DNA of 35,311 bases from Candidatus Methanoperedentaceae archaeon HGW-Methanoperedenaceae-1 (lineage in GTDB: Archaea; Halobacteriota; Methanosarcinia; Methanosarcinales; Methanoperedenaceae), in contig PGYG01000015.1 in NCBI GenBank assembly GCA_002839545.1, positions 1-35,311 of the forward strand, given 5' to 3'. This document shows positions 8,339-15,333 of the stretch, piece by piece. The notes under the pieces are model-generated. The model was given only the letters and a program-made list of their open reading frames with translations. It did no database searches and had not been told where the DNA came from. The position numbers and the translations under genes are program-made. Every line of letters starts with the position of its first letter. Within the stretch, counting starts at the first letter, position 1.

Positions 8339-8719
8339 ATGCAGACTATTAAAATAATGGAAGAAACATTACAATCCGAATCAGGTGATATAGCCCTTTA
8401 CCTTGCAATGTCCAGGAAAGCACATGAAGAAGGACACGAAGAAATATCACTTTACCTGAGAAAGGTTGCCATGGACGAGGCGGTACATGCTGCGCAGTTT
8501 GCGGGACTTCTTGGCAAGTTAAGGGATACGAAATCGAATCTTGAGATGATGCTTGACAGCGAGATAAGGGCGGAAAAAAAGAAAGCAGAGGCTGCACAAA
8601 TCGCACTTTTCGAAGGACATGAGGAGGCGCACAGGGTTTTTGAGAGGACAATGCGTGATGAAACCAGCCACAAGGAAGGCTTAAAAAAAGCTATTTTAAA
8701 ATTACACGAAAAGGATTAA
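8339..8719 (+). CDS. Ferritin-like diiron protein (rubrerythrin-type, no rubredoxin domain)
   Basis: This 126-aa protein is an all-helical ferritin-like domain. The metal ligands can be read as E-S-G in helix 1, DEAVHAAQF (ExxH) in helix 2, the E-H-E-E-A-H segment and DETSHKEG (ExxH) in the later helices. Rubrerythrins reduce peroxide using electrons from rubredoxin; here the C-terminal rubredoxin domain is missing, so an external donor would be needed, such as the rubredoxin-like tail of the nearby disulfide reductase. GGTGAT lies just before the ATG. It sits between the DUF302 and AhpD-like genes in an apparent oxidative-stress cluster. Confidence 0.85.
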   Translation: MQTIKIMEETLQSESGDIALYLAMSRKAHEEGHEEISLYLRKVAMDEAVHAAQFAGLLGKLRDTKSNLEMMLDSEIRAEKKKAEAAQIALFEGHEEAHRVFERTMRDETSHKEGLKKAILKLHEKD

Positions 8720-8764
8720 GTCACAAGTTAAACAATGGTATAGAATAATCTGGAGAGAAAGATT

Positions 8765-9181
8765 ATGGAACACAAGAAAATCATAGAGAAAATCGACAGC
8801 AAAATGGGCTTCACTCCTGAAATCCTGAATATGATGGGGGATATGAATCCTGAGCTTTTTGCACATTATAAGAAATGCGAGGAGGGCATACAGGAAGACG
8901 GGGCGCTTCCCGCAAAGGTAAAAGTCCTGATGGGGCTGGCGGTTGTGGCATCCCAGAGGTGCGAGTCGTGCTGTGAATCCCAGATGAGAAGCGCACTTCA
9001 CCACGGCGCTACAATGGAAGAAATAATGGAAACAATGAATGTCGTATTCATTACATCAGGCGCGCCAGGTGTTGCAGCATGCCGCAAAGCCCTGAAGATG
9101 ATTGAAGGTAAAGGGGAACATGGATGCGGGCATGGCAGCGGACACGGCGGTGGACATGGCTGTGTACCACGCAAAAGATAA
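8765..9181 (+). CDS. AhpD/carboxymuconolactone decarboxylase-like protein with Cys/His-rich tail
   Basis: This 138-aa protein matches the CMD/AhpD family, whose redox-active members carry CxxC in an alkylhydroperoxidase site. Here the site reads RCESCCESQM. The two cysteines are kept with an additional Cys, but the usual His four residues after the second Cys is Gln. The last ~25 residues form GEHGCGHGSGHGGGHGCVPRKR, a Gly/His/Cys tail that could bind a transition metal. GGAGAGAAAG precedes the ATG. It follows the ferritin-like gene and precedes mcrC by 64 bp, with a separate promoter for mcrC. A peroxide or disulfide role is inferred from the family. Confidence 0.85.
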   Translation: MEHKKIIEKIDSKMGFTPEILNMMGDMNPELFAHYKKCEEGIQEDGALPAKVKVLMGLAVVASQRCESCCESQMRSALHHGATMEEIMETMNVVFITSGAPGVAACRKALKMIEGKGEHGCGHGSGHGGGHGCVPRKR

Positions 9182-9212
9182 TGAACCAGGCAATTAAATA
9201 TCCCTCCTTAAT

Positions 9213-9222
9213 GATTTATACC
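9213..9222 (+). promoter_or_regulatory. TATA-like box of the mcrC-por operon
   Basis: GATTTATACC lies about 25-30 bases before the ATG at 9246 in the gap after the AhpD-like gene. It would place the transcript start close to the mcrC start codon. The genes downstream are joined by overlaps or gaps under 12 bp, so this may drive eight genes. Confidence 0.5.
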
Positions 9223-9245
9223 ACATAAGGAATATAGGCTGGAAC

Positions 9246-9926
9246 ATGTTCGGAAGAGAAACACAACTTGTTGATTGCAGGGAAGCAATGGGACTTGGTC
9301 GCGGCGGCGGTATAGCCCAGCGGGGAACAATATCTGAAGCAGCAAGACCTGATGTTGTTGCCATTGCAATGACACCAGGCAGGCGGCATATCACAAAACC
9401 TGTATGTGAGATAACATACGGACTCCGCAGGGAAAATATACAGGTAAGTGTGCTCGTGCTGGAAGCGGGCGCTGGAATTCCAATGGATGATACAGGAGCA
9501 TCCGTCTCGTCAAAAGGTTACGGACCAAAGTTCGGTATAACCGCAAAAGAAATTGACCAGATTGCAAGACATAAGATTGTGTTGATAAATATGGGAAATA
9601 TCAATTCCCACGTTGTCTCGAAAACCAAGAGAATCCTGAAATTTGTCGATATACCTGCGGTAATTGCCTGTGAATATCCCCTTGATTTCGAGGATTTTGC
9701 AAAAGAAGGAATAAAGACAAAAAACGTCATGCCGAAAAACCCGCAAACAGAAGGTACTGTCATGGCTATTGTCAGCGGTATTACAAGGGGTGAGACCTGT
9801 TCAAGGATTGTCATCAATGAACTTGTCAGGGAAATCAGGGATATATTGGGTCAGGATATTAAACAAACCCACGCAGTTAGAAGTGATTTACTTATCAGTG
9901 AAGGTCTGATGTCAGGCGAAGAATAA
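9246..9926 (+). CDS. mcrC: Methyl-coenzyme M reductase operon protein C (McrC)
   Basis: This 226-aa protein shows the McrC signature: VDCREAMGLGRGGGIAQRGTISE, then AIAMTPGRRHITKPVCEITYGLR, a central IARHKIVLINMGNINSHV, and CEYPLDFEDFAKEGI. In methanogens McrC is a non-subunit protein of the mcr operon and part of the ATP-dependent complex that reductively activates the F430 nickel of methyl-CoM reductase. Here it is not beside mcrBDGA. It heads a packed operon with two DUF2180 genes and the pyruvate:ferredoxin oxidoreductase. The related marker protein 7 is longer, near 300 residues, so McrC proper is the better fit. Whether the genome has a second mcrC next to mcrA cannot be seen here. Confidence 0.9.
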   Translation: MFGRETQLVDCREAMGLGRGGGIAQRGTISEAARPDVVAIAMTPGRRHITKPVCEITYGLRRENIQVSVLVLEAGAGIPMDDTGASVSSKGYGPKFGITAKEIDQIARHKIVLINMGNINSHVVSKTKRILKFVDIPAVIACEYPLDFEDFAKEGIKTKNVMPKNPQTEGTVMAIVSGITRGETCSRIVINELVREIRDILGQDIKQTHAVRSDLLISEGLMSGEE

Positions 9927-9934
9927 ACGGGAGA

Positions 9935-10156
9935 GTGAAAGATTTGAAATGTTATATATGCGCCAAAAAGGGAATAAATGAGGATGCAGTAGCAATATGT
10001 ATTGTCTGCGGTATGGGAATATGCATGGAACATTCCATCAGGGAAGAAACGCCAGTGTGGAAAGGTGACTACCCTGTAAGGCTTGAAAAGGATGTTGAGC
10101 ACCTGAAACGTATATTGTGCCAGCCCTGCCATGAAGCATTAAAGGAGAACTGGTGA
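9935..10156 (+). CDS. DUF2180 family zinc-finger-like protein, copy 1
   Basis: This 73-aa protein matches the archaeal DUF2180 family. The cysteine and histidine pattern CYICAKKG...CIVCGMGICMEHS...CQPCHEAL suggests two zinc sites in a B-box-like arrangement. The start is GTG at 9935 or TTG at 9944; the second lies a better distance from GGGAG. It begins 8 bp after mcrC and its stop overlaps the start of the second copy, so it is surely cotranscribed. The family has no established function. A chaperone, metal-handling or adaptor role would be guesswork. Confidence 0.85.
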   Translation: MKDLKCYICAKKGINEDAVAICIVCGMGICMEHSIREETPVWKGDYPVRLEKDVEHLKRILCQPCHEALKENW

Positions 10157-10383
10157 TTGCCATGTTGAAATGTTACGAATGCGCTGAAAATGGGGCGAAT
10201 GAAGAGGCGGTTGCCGTATGTATCACATGCGGTATGGGGTTGTGTATGGAACATGCCATAAGGTATGACCTTTCGATATGGGAAGGAGGCTACCCTGCGC
10301 CTGTTAAGATTTTAAAGAAAGGTCTTCCAAGGTTCCTGTGCAGTTATTGCAGGGACACAATCATCCCTGGCGCATGTGAGTGA
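10153..10383 (+). CDS. DUF2180 family zinc-finger-like protein, copy 2
   Basis: This 76-aa paralogue of the preceding gene keeps the same spacing: CYECAENG...[13 protein letters not shown]...CSYCRD. The two are clearly a tandem duplication, but they have diverged through their middle and C-terminal parts (the first has VEHLKRILCQPCHEAL, this one [14 protein letters not shown]). GTG at 10153 overlaps the upstream TGA, with GGAG a few bases before it; ATG 10162 is possible. It ends 11 bp before the porGD start. Confidence 0.85.
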   Translation: MIAMLKCYECAENGANEEAVAVCITCGMGLCMEHAIRYDLSIWEGGYPAPVKILKKGLPRFLCSYCRDTIIPGACE

Positions 10384-10394
10384 GGGGAGCGCAC

Positions 10395-11294
10395 ATGTTT
10401 GAAGTGCGCTTCCACGGCAGGGGAGGACAGGGGGCGGTCATGGCAGCCCAGACCCTTGCGGAAGCTGCTGTAATTGAGGGGAATTATGCCGTAGCGTTCC
10501 CTTTTTTTGGGGCGGAAAGACGGGGCGCGCCGGTTCTTGCATTTACAAGGATAGATTCCGGGAAAATTTACAGCAAAACGCAGGTCTATACTCCTGACTG
10601 CGTTGTGGTTCTTGATGATTCACTGCTGGATACTATTGATGTCGTAGCTGGTTTAAAACCCGATGGTTCTGTTGTAATAAACTCAAAAGACGCACCCACA
10701 GATATTGACCTTGGTATGGAGGTGCATACAGGCGCGGTGAATGCTACTTCGGTTGCACTTGAAATCCTGAAAGCGCCGATAACTAATACCGCAATCCTTG
10801 GCGCACTTGCAAAGGTCACGGGGATTGTCAGTATAGAGTCGATTGAAGCTGCGATTAAAAGACGGTTTGGTGAAAAGCTTGGTGAAAAAATAGGGGAAAG
10901 GAACGCTGTTGCTGCACGGACTGCGTATGAGAGGACAGTTACAGGCAAAAGCATGGGCGTTAAACGGCTTGAGCAGAAAAAACAGTGGCTTCCAACGCAC
11001 CAGGAACTGCCTGTCGGCGGTGCGCTTGTTGCGGGAAAAACTGATGCCGGCTTAATCGGACCCGGAAGTTTTACAGAGAATAATGTAAGCGGATGGGCAA
11101 CATTCCGTCCTGTGCGTGACAGGGAAAAGTGTACCATGTGCCTTTTATGCTGGTTTTACTGTCCCGAAGGTACAATTGTCAGAATCTCTGATAAAGGCGA
11201 CCTTATGACAAATTACGATTACTGCAAAGGCTGCGGCATCTGTGCAAACGAATGTCCGGTTGATGCGATTAAAATGGTGAGGGCGAGAGTATGA
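10395..11294 (+). CDS. porGD: Pyruvate:ferredoxin oxidoreductase, fused gamma-delta subunit
   Basis: This 299-aa protein joins the gamma subunit (residues 1-185; [22 protein letters not shown] opening and [13 protein letters not shown]) to the delta ferredoxin domain. The delta part holds two [4Fe-4S] motifs, [14 protein letters not shown] and [16 protein letters not shown], at about residues 240-290. The complex oxidises pyruvate to acetyl-CoA and CO2 with ferredoxin, or works in reverse as pyruvate synthase. In many archaea gamma and delta are separate genes; here a linker of about 50 residues joins them. I choose ATG 10395, with GGGGAG seven bases upstream, over the ORF-track GTG at 10380. 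The stop overlaps porA as ATGA. Confidence 0.92.
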   Translation: MFEVRFHGRGGQGAVMAAQTLAEAAVIEGNYAVAFPFFGAERRGAPVLAFTRIDSGKIYSKTQVYTPDCVVVLDDSLLDTIDVVAGLKPDGSVVINSKDAPTDIDLGMEVHTGAVNATSVALEILKAPITNTAILGALAKVTGIVSIESIEAAIKRRFGEKLGEKIGERNAVAARTAYERTVTGKSMGVKRLEQKKQWLPTHQELPVGGALVAGKTDAGLIGPGSFTENNVSGWATFRPVRDREKCTMCLLCWFYCPEGTIVRISDKGDLMTNYDYCKGCGICANECPVDAIKMVRARV

Positions 11295-12463
11295 AACATG
11301 TAATTACCGGCGACCATGCAGTTGCAATAGGTGCAAAACTCTGCCGCGTGGAAGTTGTGCCTGCATACCCGATAACGCCGCAGACACTCATTATCGAACA
11401 TATTGCCGAGTTTGTAAACGATGGCGAGATGAATGCGAAATTCATGACAATGGAATCAGAGCACAGCGTCATGAGCGCAGCAGCAGGTGCTTCTGCCGCA
11501 GGTGCAAGGGTATTCACAGCAACATCATCGCAGGGACTTGCATTCATGCACGAGATGGTTTATGCCACAGCACCCCTGAGACTGCCGGTGGTCATGGTTA
11601 ACGTGAACCGTTCACTTTCCTCTCCGCCCGGAATCTGGGTCGAGTACAATGATTCCATGGGTGAGCGGGATTCGGGATGGCTCCAGGTATATGTGGAAGA
11701 TAACCAGGAAGCACTGGACATGGTTATCCAGTCGTACAGGATAGCAGAGGACAAACGCGTCCTTCTTCCCATAATGCCCTGCCTTGACGGCTTCGTGCTT
11801 TCGCATACGGTTGAGCCGGTTGATGTTCCTGATGAAAGTTTAGTTGATTCGTTCCTTTCCCCTTACGAACCTGATGTTTACCTGAACCCTGAACAGCCTG
11901 CGGTTATAGGGATGTTAATGCCGCCCCAGTATTTCATGGAAATGCGCCGCCAGACAGCAGGAGCTGTGGAAGCTGCAAAAGAAGTTGTGGTGGAAGTGAA
12001 CCGCGAATTTGCAAAAGTTTTTGGCAGGGATTACGGGGGATTGATTGACACGTACAGGATGGAAGATGCGCAAATCGCCCTTATTACCATAGGCACGGTT
12101 ACAAGCACAGCGCGCAAGGTTGTGGATGACATGAGAAACGAGGGCAAGAAAGTGGGTATTGTGAAACTGCGGTTTTTCCGTCCCTTCCCGGCTGAGGAGT
12201 TGAGGGCTGCGCTTTCAGGCATGGGCGCTGTGGGTGTGATTGACAGGTCAATATCATACAACGGCGGCGGACCTATTTTTAGCGAGGTAAGGTCAGCGCT
12301 TTACGGAATGACTATGCCTGTAATTAACCATCTCGCCGGAATCGGGGGACGGGATGTTACAGAGAACCTTATCATGACAATGTTTGAGCTGACACTGGAA
12401 GCTGCAAAAGGCGGGAAAGTAAAGGAAGTTATCTGGCATGAGACAAGGGGTGAAACGTTATGA
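11291..12463 (+). CDS. porA: Pyruvate:ferredoxin oxidoreductase alpha subunit
   Basis: This 390-aa subunit carries the N-terminal TPP-enzyme pyrimidine domain and the C-terminal transketolase-like domain II. Landmarks are [89 protein letters not shown] and [16 protein letters not shown]. The combination fits pyruvate rather than 2-oxoglutarate or indolepyruvate enzymes, though substrate cannot be proven from sequence alone. Both ends overlap neighbours by 4 bp (ATGA), so stoichiometric coupled translation is likely. Confidence 0.92.
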   Translation: MKHVITGDHAVAIGAKLCRVEVVPAYPITPQTLIIEHIAEFVNDGEMNAKFMTMESEHSVMSAAAGASAAGARVFTATSSQGLAFMHEMVYATAPLRLPVVMVNVNRSLSSPPGIWVEYNDSMGERDSGWLQVYVEDNQEALDMVIQSYRIAEDKRVLLPIMPCLDGFVLSHTVEPVDVPDESLVDSFLSPYEPDVYLNPEQPAVIGMLMPPQYFMEMRRQTAGAVEAAKEVVVEVNREFAKVFGRDYGGLIDTYRMEDAQIALITIGTVTSTARKVVDDMRNEGKKVGIVKLRFFRPFPAEELRAALSGMGAVGVIDRSISYNGGGPIFSEVRSALYGMTMPVINHLAGIGGRDVTENLIMTMFELTLEAAKGGKVKEVIWHETRGETL

Positions 12464-13419
12464 AATTAAAAGACCTGCCTGATGAGAACCTTTTCACGCA
12501 GGGACATACTGCTTGTCCGGGGTGCGGGGCTGCGATGTCTATCCGCAATACTATCAGGATATTTGGTAAAGATACTGCCGTGTATGTGCCTGCAAGCTGC
12601 GCTGTCGTTTTCGGCACGACTTTCCCGCTTGCCGCGTGGAAAGTGCCTTTTTTCCATACTGCTTTTGAGAATACGGGTGCCTCTATAGCAGGCATGAAAG
12701 CTGCATACGAGGTAAAAGGAAAGGATGTTACAGTTATCGGGTTTGCGGGTGATGGCGGGACGTATGATATTGGCTTGCAGAGCATGTCAGGAGCGGCTGA
12801 GCGCAATGATGATGTGCTGTATATCTGCCTTGATAACGAGGCATACATGAACACAGGAATCCAGCGAAGCGGAGGAACTCCTTTCGGGGCATGGACAACG
12901 ACCACGCCTGTTGGTAAAAAGACACAGGGAAACAGGACTTTTAAGAAAAACCTTGCTGAAATCGTGGCTGCCCATGATATTCCTTATTTTGCCACGCTGT
13001 CCATCGGGCATCCGGTTGATTTTATAAGGAAAGTGGAAAAGGCAAAAAGCATGAAGGGATTCAGGTTCCTGCACATGTTCACGCCGTGCATTCCGGGCTG
13101 GAAAATGGACCCTGCCAAAACCGTGGAAGTTACAAAACTTGCAGTTGAATCCGGGATGTGGACACTGTTTGAGATTGAAAACGGCGAGAAAAAAATCACA
13201 TACAAACCCCAGAAGATGAAAAGGGTGAAGGATTACCTGATGATGCAGGGCAGGTTCCGCCACATGAGCGAGGAAGATATTAAAAAACTCCAGATGTGGG
13301 TTTGCCATAAATGGAACCTTAATTATAATGAGAAAGGCGCGCCAGGTGTATGTGAGATTGAACCGCCTGAGGAACACCATGGTGTTACCGAGGAACACAG
13401 GGAGATGCACGGATTATGA
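12460..13419 (+). CDS. porB: Pyruvate:ferredoxin oxidoreductase beta subunit
   Basis: This 319-aa subunit binds thiamine diphosphate and a [4Fe-4S] cluster. Visible are HTACPGCGAAMSIRN (cluster cysteines with later Cys residues), GFAGDGGTYDIGLQSMSGAAERNDDVLYICLDNEAYMNTGIQRSGGTPFGAWTTTTPVG (the TPP motif and substrate loop), and an ICXX-type C-terminus rich in charged residues. The TTTTPVG loop and QRSGGTP are typical of PorB. The C-terminal extension EPPEEHHGVTEEHREMHGL is His/Glu-rich. The gene overlaps porA upstream and the glutaredoxin-like gene downstream by 4 bp each. Confidence 0.92.
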   Translation: MKLKDLPDENLFTQGHTACPGCGAAMSIRNTIRIFGKDTAVYVPASCAVVFGTTFPLAAWKVPFFHTAFENTGASIAGMKAAYEVKGKDVTVIGFAGDGGTYDIGLQSMSGAAERNDDVLYICLDNEAYMNTGIQRSGGTPFGAWTTTTPVGKKTQGNRTFKKNLAEIVAAHDIPYFATLSIGHPVDFIRKVEKAKSMKGFRFLHMFTPCIPGWKMDPAKTVEVTKLAVESGMWTLFEIENGEKKITYKPQKMKRVKDYLMMQGRFRHMSEEDIKKLQMWVCHKWNLNYNEKGAPGVCEIEPPEEHHGVTEEHREMHGL

Positions 13420-13670
13420 ATAAAACACGACCAAAACTTTACACGTTAAGCACATGCGTTCATTGCAAGGCGACCAAGAATTTCCTGAAGGAGAACGGCA
13501 TAGGGTATGATTATGTGGATGTGGATATGCTGGCAGGGAGTGAAAGGGAGAAGGTAATTTCCGAAGTTATGGAACTTACAGGAACGTGCAGGTTCCCGAC
13601 TATAATTGTCGGGAAGAGGGTGATTCTCGGCTTCCGCGAGGATGAACTGAGAGAGGCACTGGAGTTATGA
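13416..13670 (+). CDS. Glutaredoxin-like/NrdH-type redoxin
   Basis: This 84-aa protein has a glutaredoxin fold with the active site STCVHCKATKNFL (CVHC) and the cis-Pro loop CRFPTIIVGKRVILGFREDEL. It would exchange dithiol and disulfide with target proteins. In Methanosarcina barkeri an NrdH-like redoxin works with a ferredoxin disulfide reductase to deliver electrons to class III ribonucleotide reductase. The same pairing, redoxin then reductase with an ATGA overlap, occurs here, but the operon is that of pyruvate oxidoreductase, not a ribonucleotide reductase. The target is thus open. Confidence 0.85.
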   Translation: MNKTRPKLYTLSTCVHCKATKNFLKENGIGYDYVDVDMLAGSEREKVISEVMELTGTCRFPTIIVGKRVILGFREDELREALEL

Positions 13671-14161
13671 GAACCATTGAGGAAATGTTTCTGGAGATGA
13701 AGAAGATTGCAGATGAGGAAGGGTACATGTTCACTCCCAATAAGGAGGAACTGGATAGTATCCTTGCAGGTCTTCGGGAGAATGAGCAGAGGTACGGTTA
13801 TCCTCTTTGCCCGTGCAGGATAGGAAGCGGCGAGCTTGCAAAGGACATGGATATAATATGTCCGTGCAATTACCGGGATGCTGATATTGCAGAATTCGGA
13901 AGCTGCCTGTGTACGCTGTATGTGGGCGGGGAATGGGGAAATACGAAAGCACATGAGCCTGTACCCGAACGCCGGGCGCAGGAGAATTTTATAAAAGGTT
14001 ACCAGGCTATTATGGAGCAAAAAGGTGCAGGAGGAAAGGATATGGCAGAAGTTTACAGGTGTACAGTGTGCGGGTATTTGTGTGCGCGGGATGAGCCGCC
14101 TGAGCTTTGCCCGATTTGCAGGGCTAAGAAGGAACGGTTTGAGAAGTTTGGGATGAAGTGA
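13667..14161 (+). CDS. Ferredoxin:disulfide reductase with C-terminal rubredoxin-like domain
   Basis: This 164-aa protein combines a ferredoxin:thioredoxin reductase catalytic domain (residues 1-115; LCPCRIGSG, IICPCNYRDAD and SCLCTLYV supply the [4Fe-4S] and redox-active cysteines) with a short rubredoxin-like domain (YRCTVCGYLCARDEPPELCPICRAKKERF, about 125-160). The FTR-rubredoxin fusion is known from methanogens, where it takes electrons from ferredoxin and reduces a partner redoxin. Here it is the last gene of the mcrC-por operon and overlaps the glutaredoxin-like gene by 4 bp. Reduced ferredoxin made by POR is the obvious electron source. Confidence 0.88.
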   Translation: MRTIEEMFLEMKKIADEEGYMFTPNKEELDSILAGLRENEQRYGYPLCPCRIGSGELAKDMDIICPCNYRDADIAEFGSCLCTLYVGGEWGNTKAHEPVPERRAQENFIKGYQAIMEQKGAGGKDMAEVYRCTVCGYLCARDEPPELCPICRAKKERFEKFGMK

Positions 14162-14170
14162 ATATCTCTA

Positions 14171-14193
14171 AATGGAACAAATGGCATTCCATT
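14171..14193. terminator. Hairpin after the disulfide reductase gene
   Basis: AATGGAA-N9-TTCCATT forms a 7-bp stem ten bases after the FDR stop, flanked by direct copies of GAATATC. No strong T tract follows on the plus strand, so a role in ending or stabilising transcripts is only possible. It also lies downstream of the 38-aa minus-strand gene. Confidence 0.35.
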
Positions 14194-14241
14194 GAATATC
14201 GCTCCAATTGCATAAATAACAGAAAGCTTATTTTTCTTCAT

Positions 14242-14358
14242 TCATGTGAGCATCCACCACACGATAAATAAGACTATTCCTACCACAAATAACTTTGTAA
14301 GAAATTCTCCAAGCTCCATATATGCCGTGACTAGGTCGTCTAATGTGTATTTTGCCAT
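14242..14358 (-). CDS. 38-aa single-span membrane protein, unknown function
   Basis: This gene is missed by the ORF track, which lists an overlapping frame (14228-14467). On the minus strand, AGGAGGTGAATAAATATG gives a strong ribosome-binding site for ATG at 14358. The protein is MAKYTLDDLVTAYMELGEFL followed by a hydrophobic span TKLFVVGIVLFIVWWMLT. An amphipathic N-terminal helix followed by one transmembrane helix is typical of small membrane regulators or subunits of a larger complex. A TATA-like TATATATAAA lies about 60 bases upstream (14418-14428). I do not recognise a family. Strong RBS and promoter argue that it is expressed. Confidence 0.75.
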   Translation of the reverse strand: MAKYTLDDLVTAYMELGEFLTKLFVVGIVLFIVWWMLT

Positions 14359-14368
14359 ATTTATTCAC

Positions 14369-14407
14369 CTCCTGAACAATATCAGGGATTTTCTCCTGAA
14401 TAATATC
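14369..14407 (-). repeat. Duplicated GATATTRTTCAGGAG in the leader of the 38-aa gene
   Basis: On the minus strand GATATTATTCAGGAG (14393-14407) recurs as GATATTGTTCAGGAG (14369-14383), offset 24 bp, with one mismatch. The second copy supplies the Shine-Dalgarno sequence. The first copy could act as a standby ribosome site or an operator half. Confidence 0.75.
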
Positions 14408-14417
14408 CGAACTCTTG

Positions 14418-14428
14418 TTTATATATAT
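14418..14428 (-). promoter_or_regulatory. TATA box of the 38-aa membrane protein gene
   Basis: TATATATAAA on the minus strand is followed about 25 bases later by the duplicated leader, giving a short 5' untranslated region before ATG 14358. Confidence 0.5.
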
Positions 14429-14478
14429 CGTCAAAATCATGTATATGTGCTGATATAAAATTAACATACGGATAAGGA

Positions 14479-14716
14479 ATGAATCAAACAGACAAAGCCA
14501 AAACTATAATAAAAACCAATATTTTTGAAATATTGCAAAATGCAGGAACCTCAGCCAGAATTATCTTGTTTGGTTCAAGAGCAAGAGAGGATTCCACAAG
14601 ATTCAGTGATTACGATATTCTCTTGATAACGGATAGAACAATTGAAATTAAAAAAATGGGTCATGAAAGCGATAAATGACATCAATATCTCAAACTTCAA
14701 ATGCGCACCCGCCTGA
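14479..14716 (+). pseudogene. Frameshifted MNT-type nucleotidyltransferase
   Basis: The first 66 codons encode ARIILFGSRAREDSTRFSDYDILLITD, the GSRAR-D and SDxD motif of minimal nucleotidyltransferases (often antitoxins that adenylylate an HEPN partner). The frame then ends early at 14679. The neighbouring frame from 14660 reads VMKAINDINISNFKCAPA and stops at 14716, plausibly part of the missing C-terminal half. This suggests a one-base frameshift plus truncation, as intact members run to about 100 residues. GATATAAAATT and AAGGA upstream may still give expression of the stub. No HEPN partner gene is adjacent. Confidence 0.65.
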
Positions 14717-14761
14717 ACTATTCTCAAAGAATTTATAAAACCCTTCAACCAATAACATTTG

Positions 14762-15317
14762 ATGATTGAAACACTTACGTTCCTTGTCTCAGGGATGATT
14801 TTCGGGCTGACATCAGGCATATCACCCGGCCCCCTCCTGACACTTGTGATTTCAGAAACATTGAAAAACGGCAGTAGTGGGGGCATGAAAGTCGCGGTTG
14901 CGCCCCTGATAACTGACATACCTATCAGGCGCGGTTTTTATCGGGTATCTTGCTTATGAGAATTTATTTACAAAAGATGTCGAATTTGATATAAGGGATT
15001 TAAATCCACAGTCCTTAAGAAAAGGTGTAATCACGAACTTCCTGAACCCGCACCCGTACCTGTTCTGGTTCACTGTCGGCGCGCCAACGGTATTAAAAGC
15101 AATGGGGGTCGGAGTTTATTCTGCTGCTGCTTTTGTATCAGGGTTTTACGTGTTCCTTGTCGGCTCAAAAATCCTTGTGGCAATTATTACTGAGAAATAC
15201 AGCCTGTTCCTGAAAAGCAGGACTTACATTTACCTTCTCAAAGTTCTTGGTGTAATATTGTTGTTGTTTGCCTTCTCATTCTTGCGCGAGGGACTGGAAT
15301 TATCTGGTGTGATATGA
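14762..15317 (+). pseudogene. LysE-family exporter with internal deletion
   Basis: The first part (14762-14923) reads IETLTFLVSGMIFGLTSGISPGPLLTLVISETLKNG...APLITDIPI, the typical start of LysE/RhtB-type transporters. From about 14925 the sequence continues in another frame as SGAVFIGYLAYENLFTK...NFLNPHPYLFWFTVGAPTVLKA, the latter half of the same family. About 25 residues (one membrane span) are missing between them and the frame is broken, so the gene cannot make a full transporter. A TATA-like ATTTATAAAA remains at 14731-14740. A sequencing or assembly deletion is the main alternative. Confidence 0.8.
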
Positions 15318-15333
15318 CTAAACAAGCAGCGGC

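Noticed and set aside
12787-13410. 207-aa minus-strand ORF inside porB
   Set aside because: It is fully antisense to a conserved subunit with clear TPP motifs.
14171-14193. Possible insertion-site signature (hairpin flanked by direct GAATATC copies)
   Set aside because: The direct copies are only 7 bp and no transposase or longer inverted repeats are present, so it is kept only as a weak terminator candidate.
14228-14467. 79-aa minus-strand ORF (MLILYQHIYMI...)
   Set aside because: It lies in a different frame from the 38-aa ORF, which alone has the AGGAGG site and a coherent TM protein; the longer frame has no recognisable domain.
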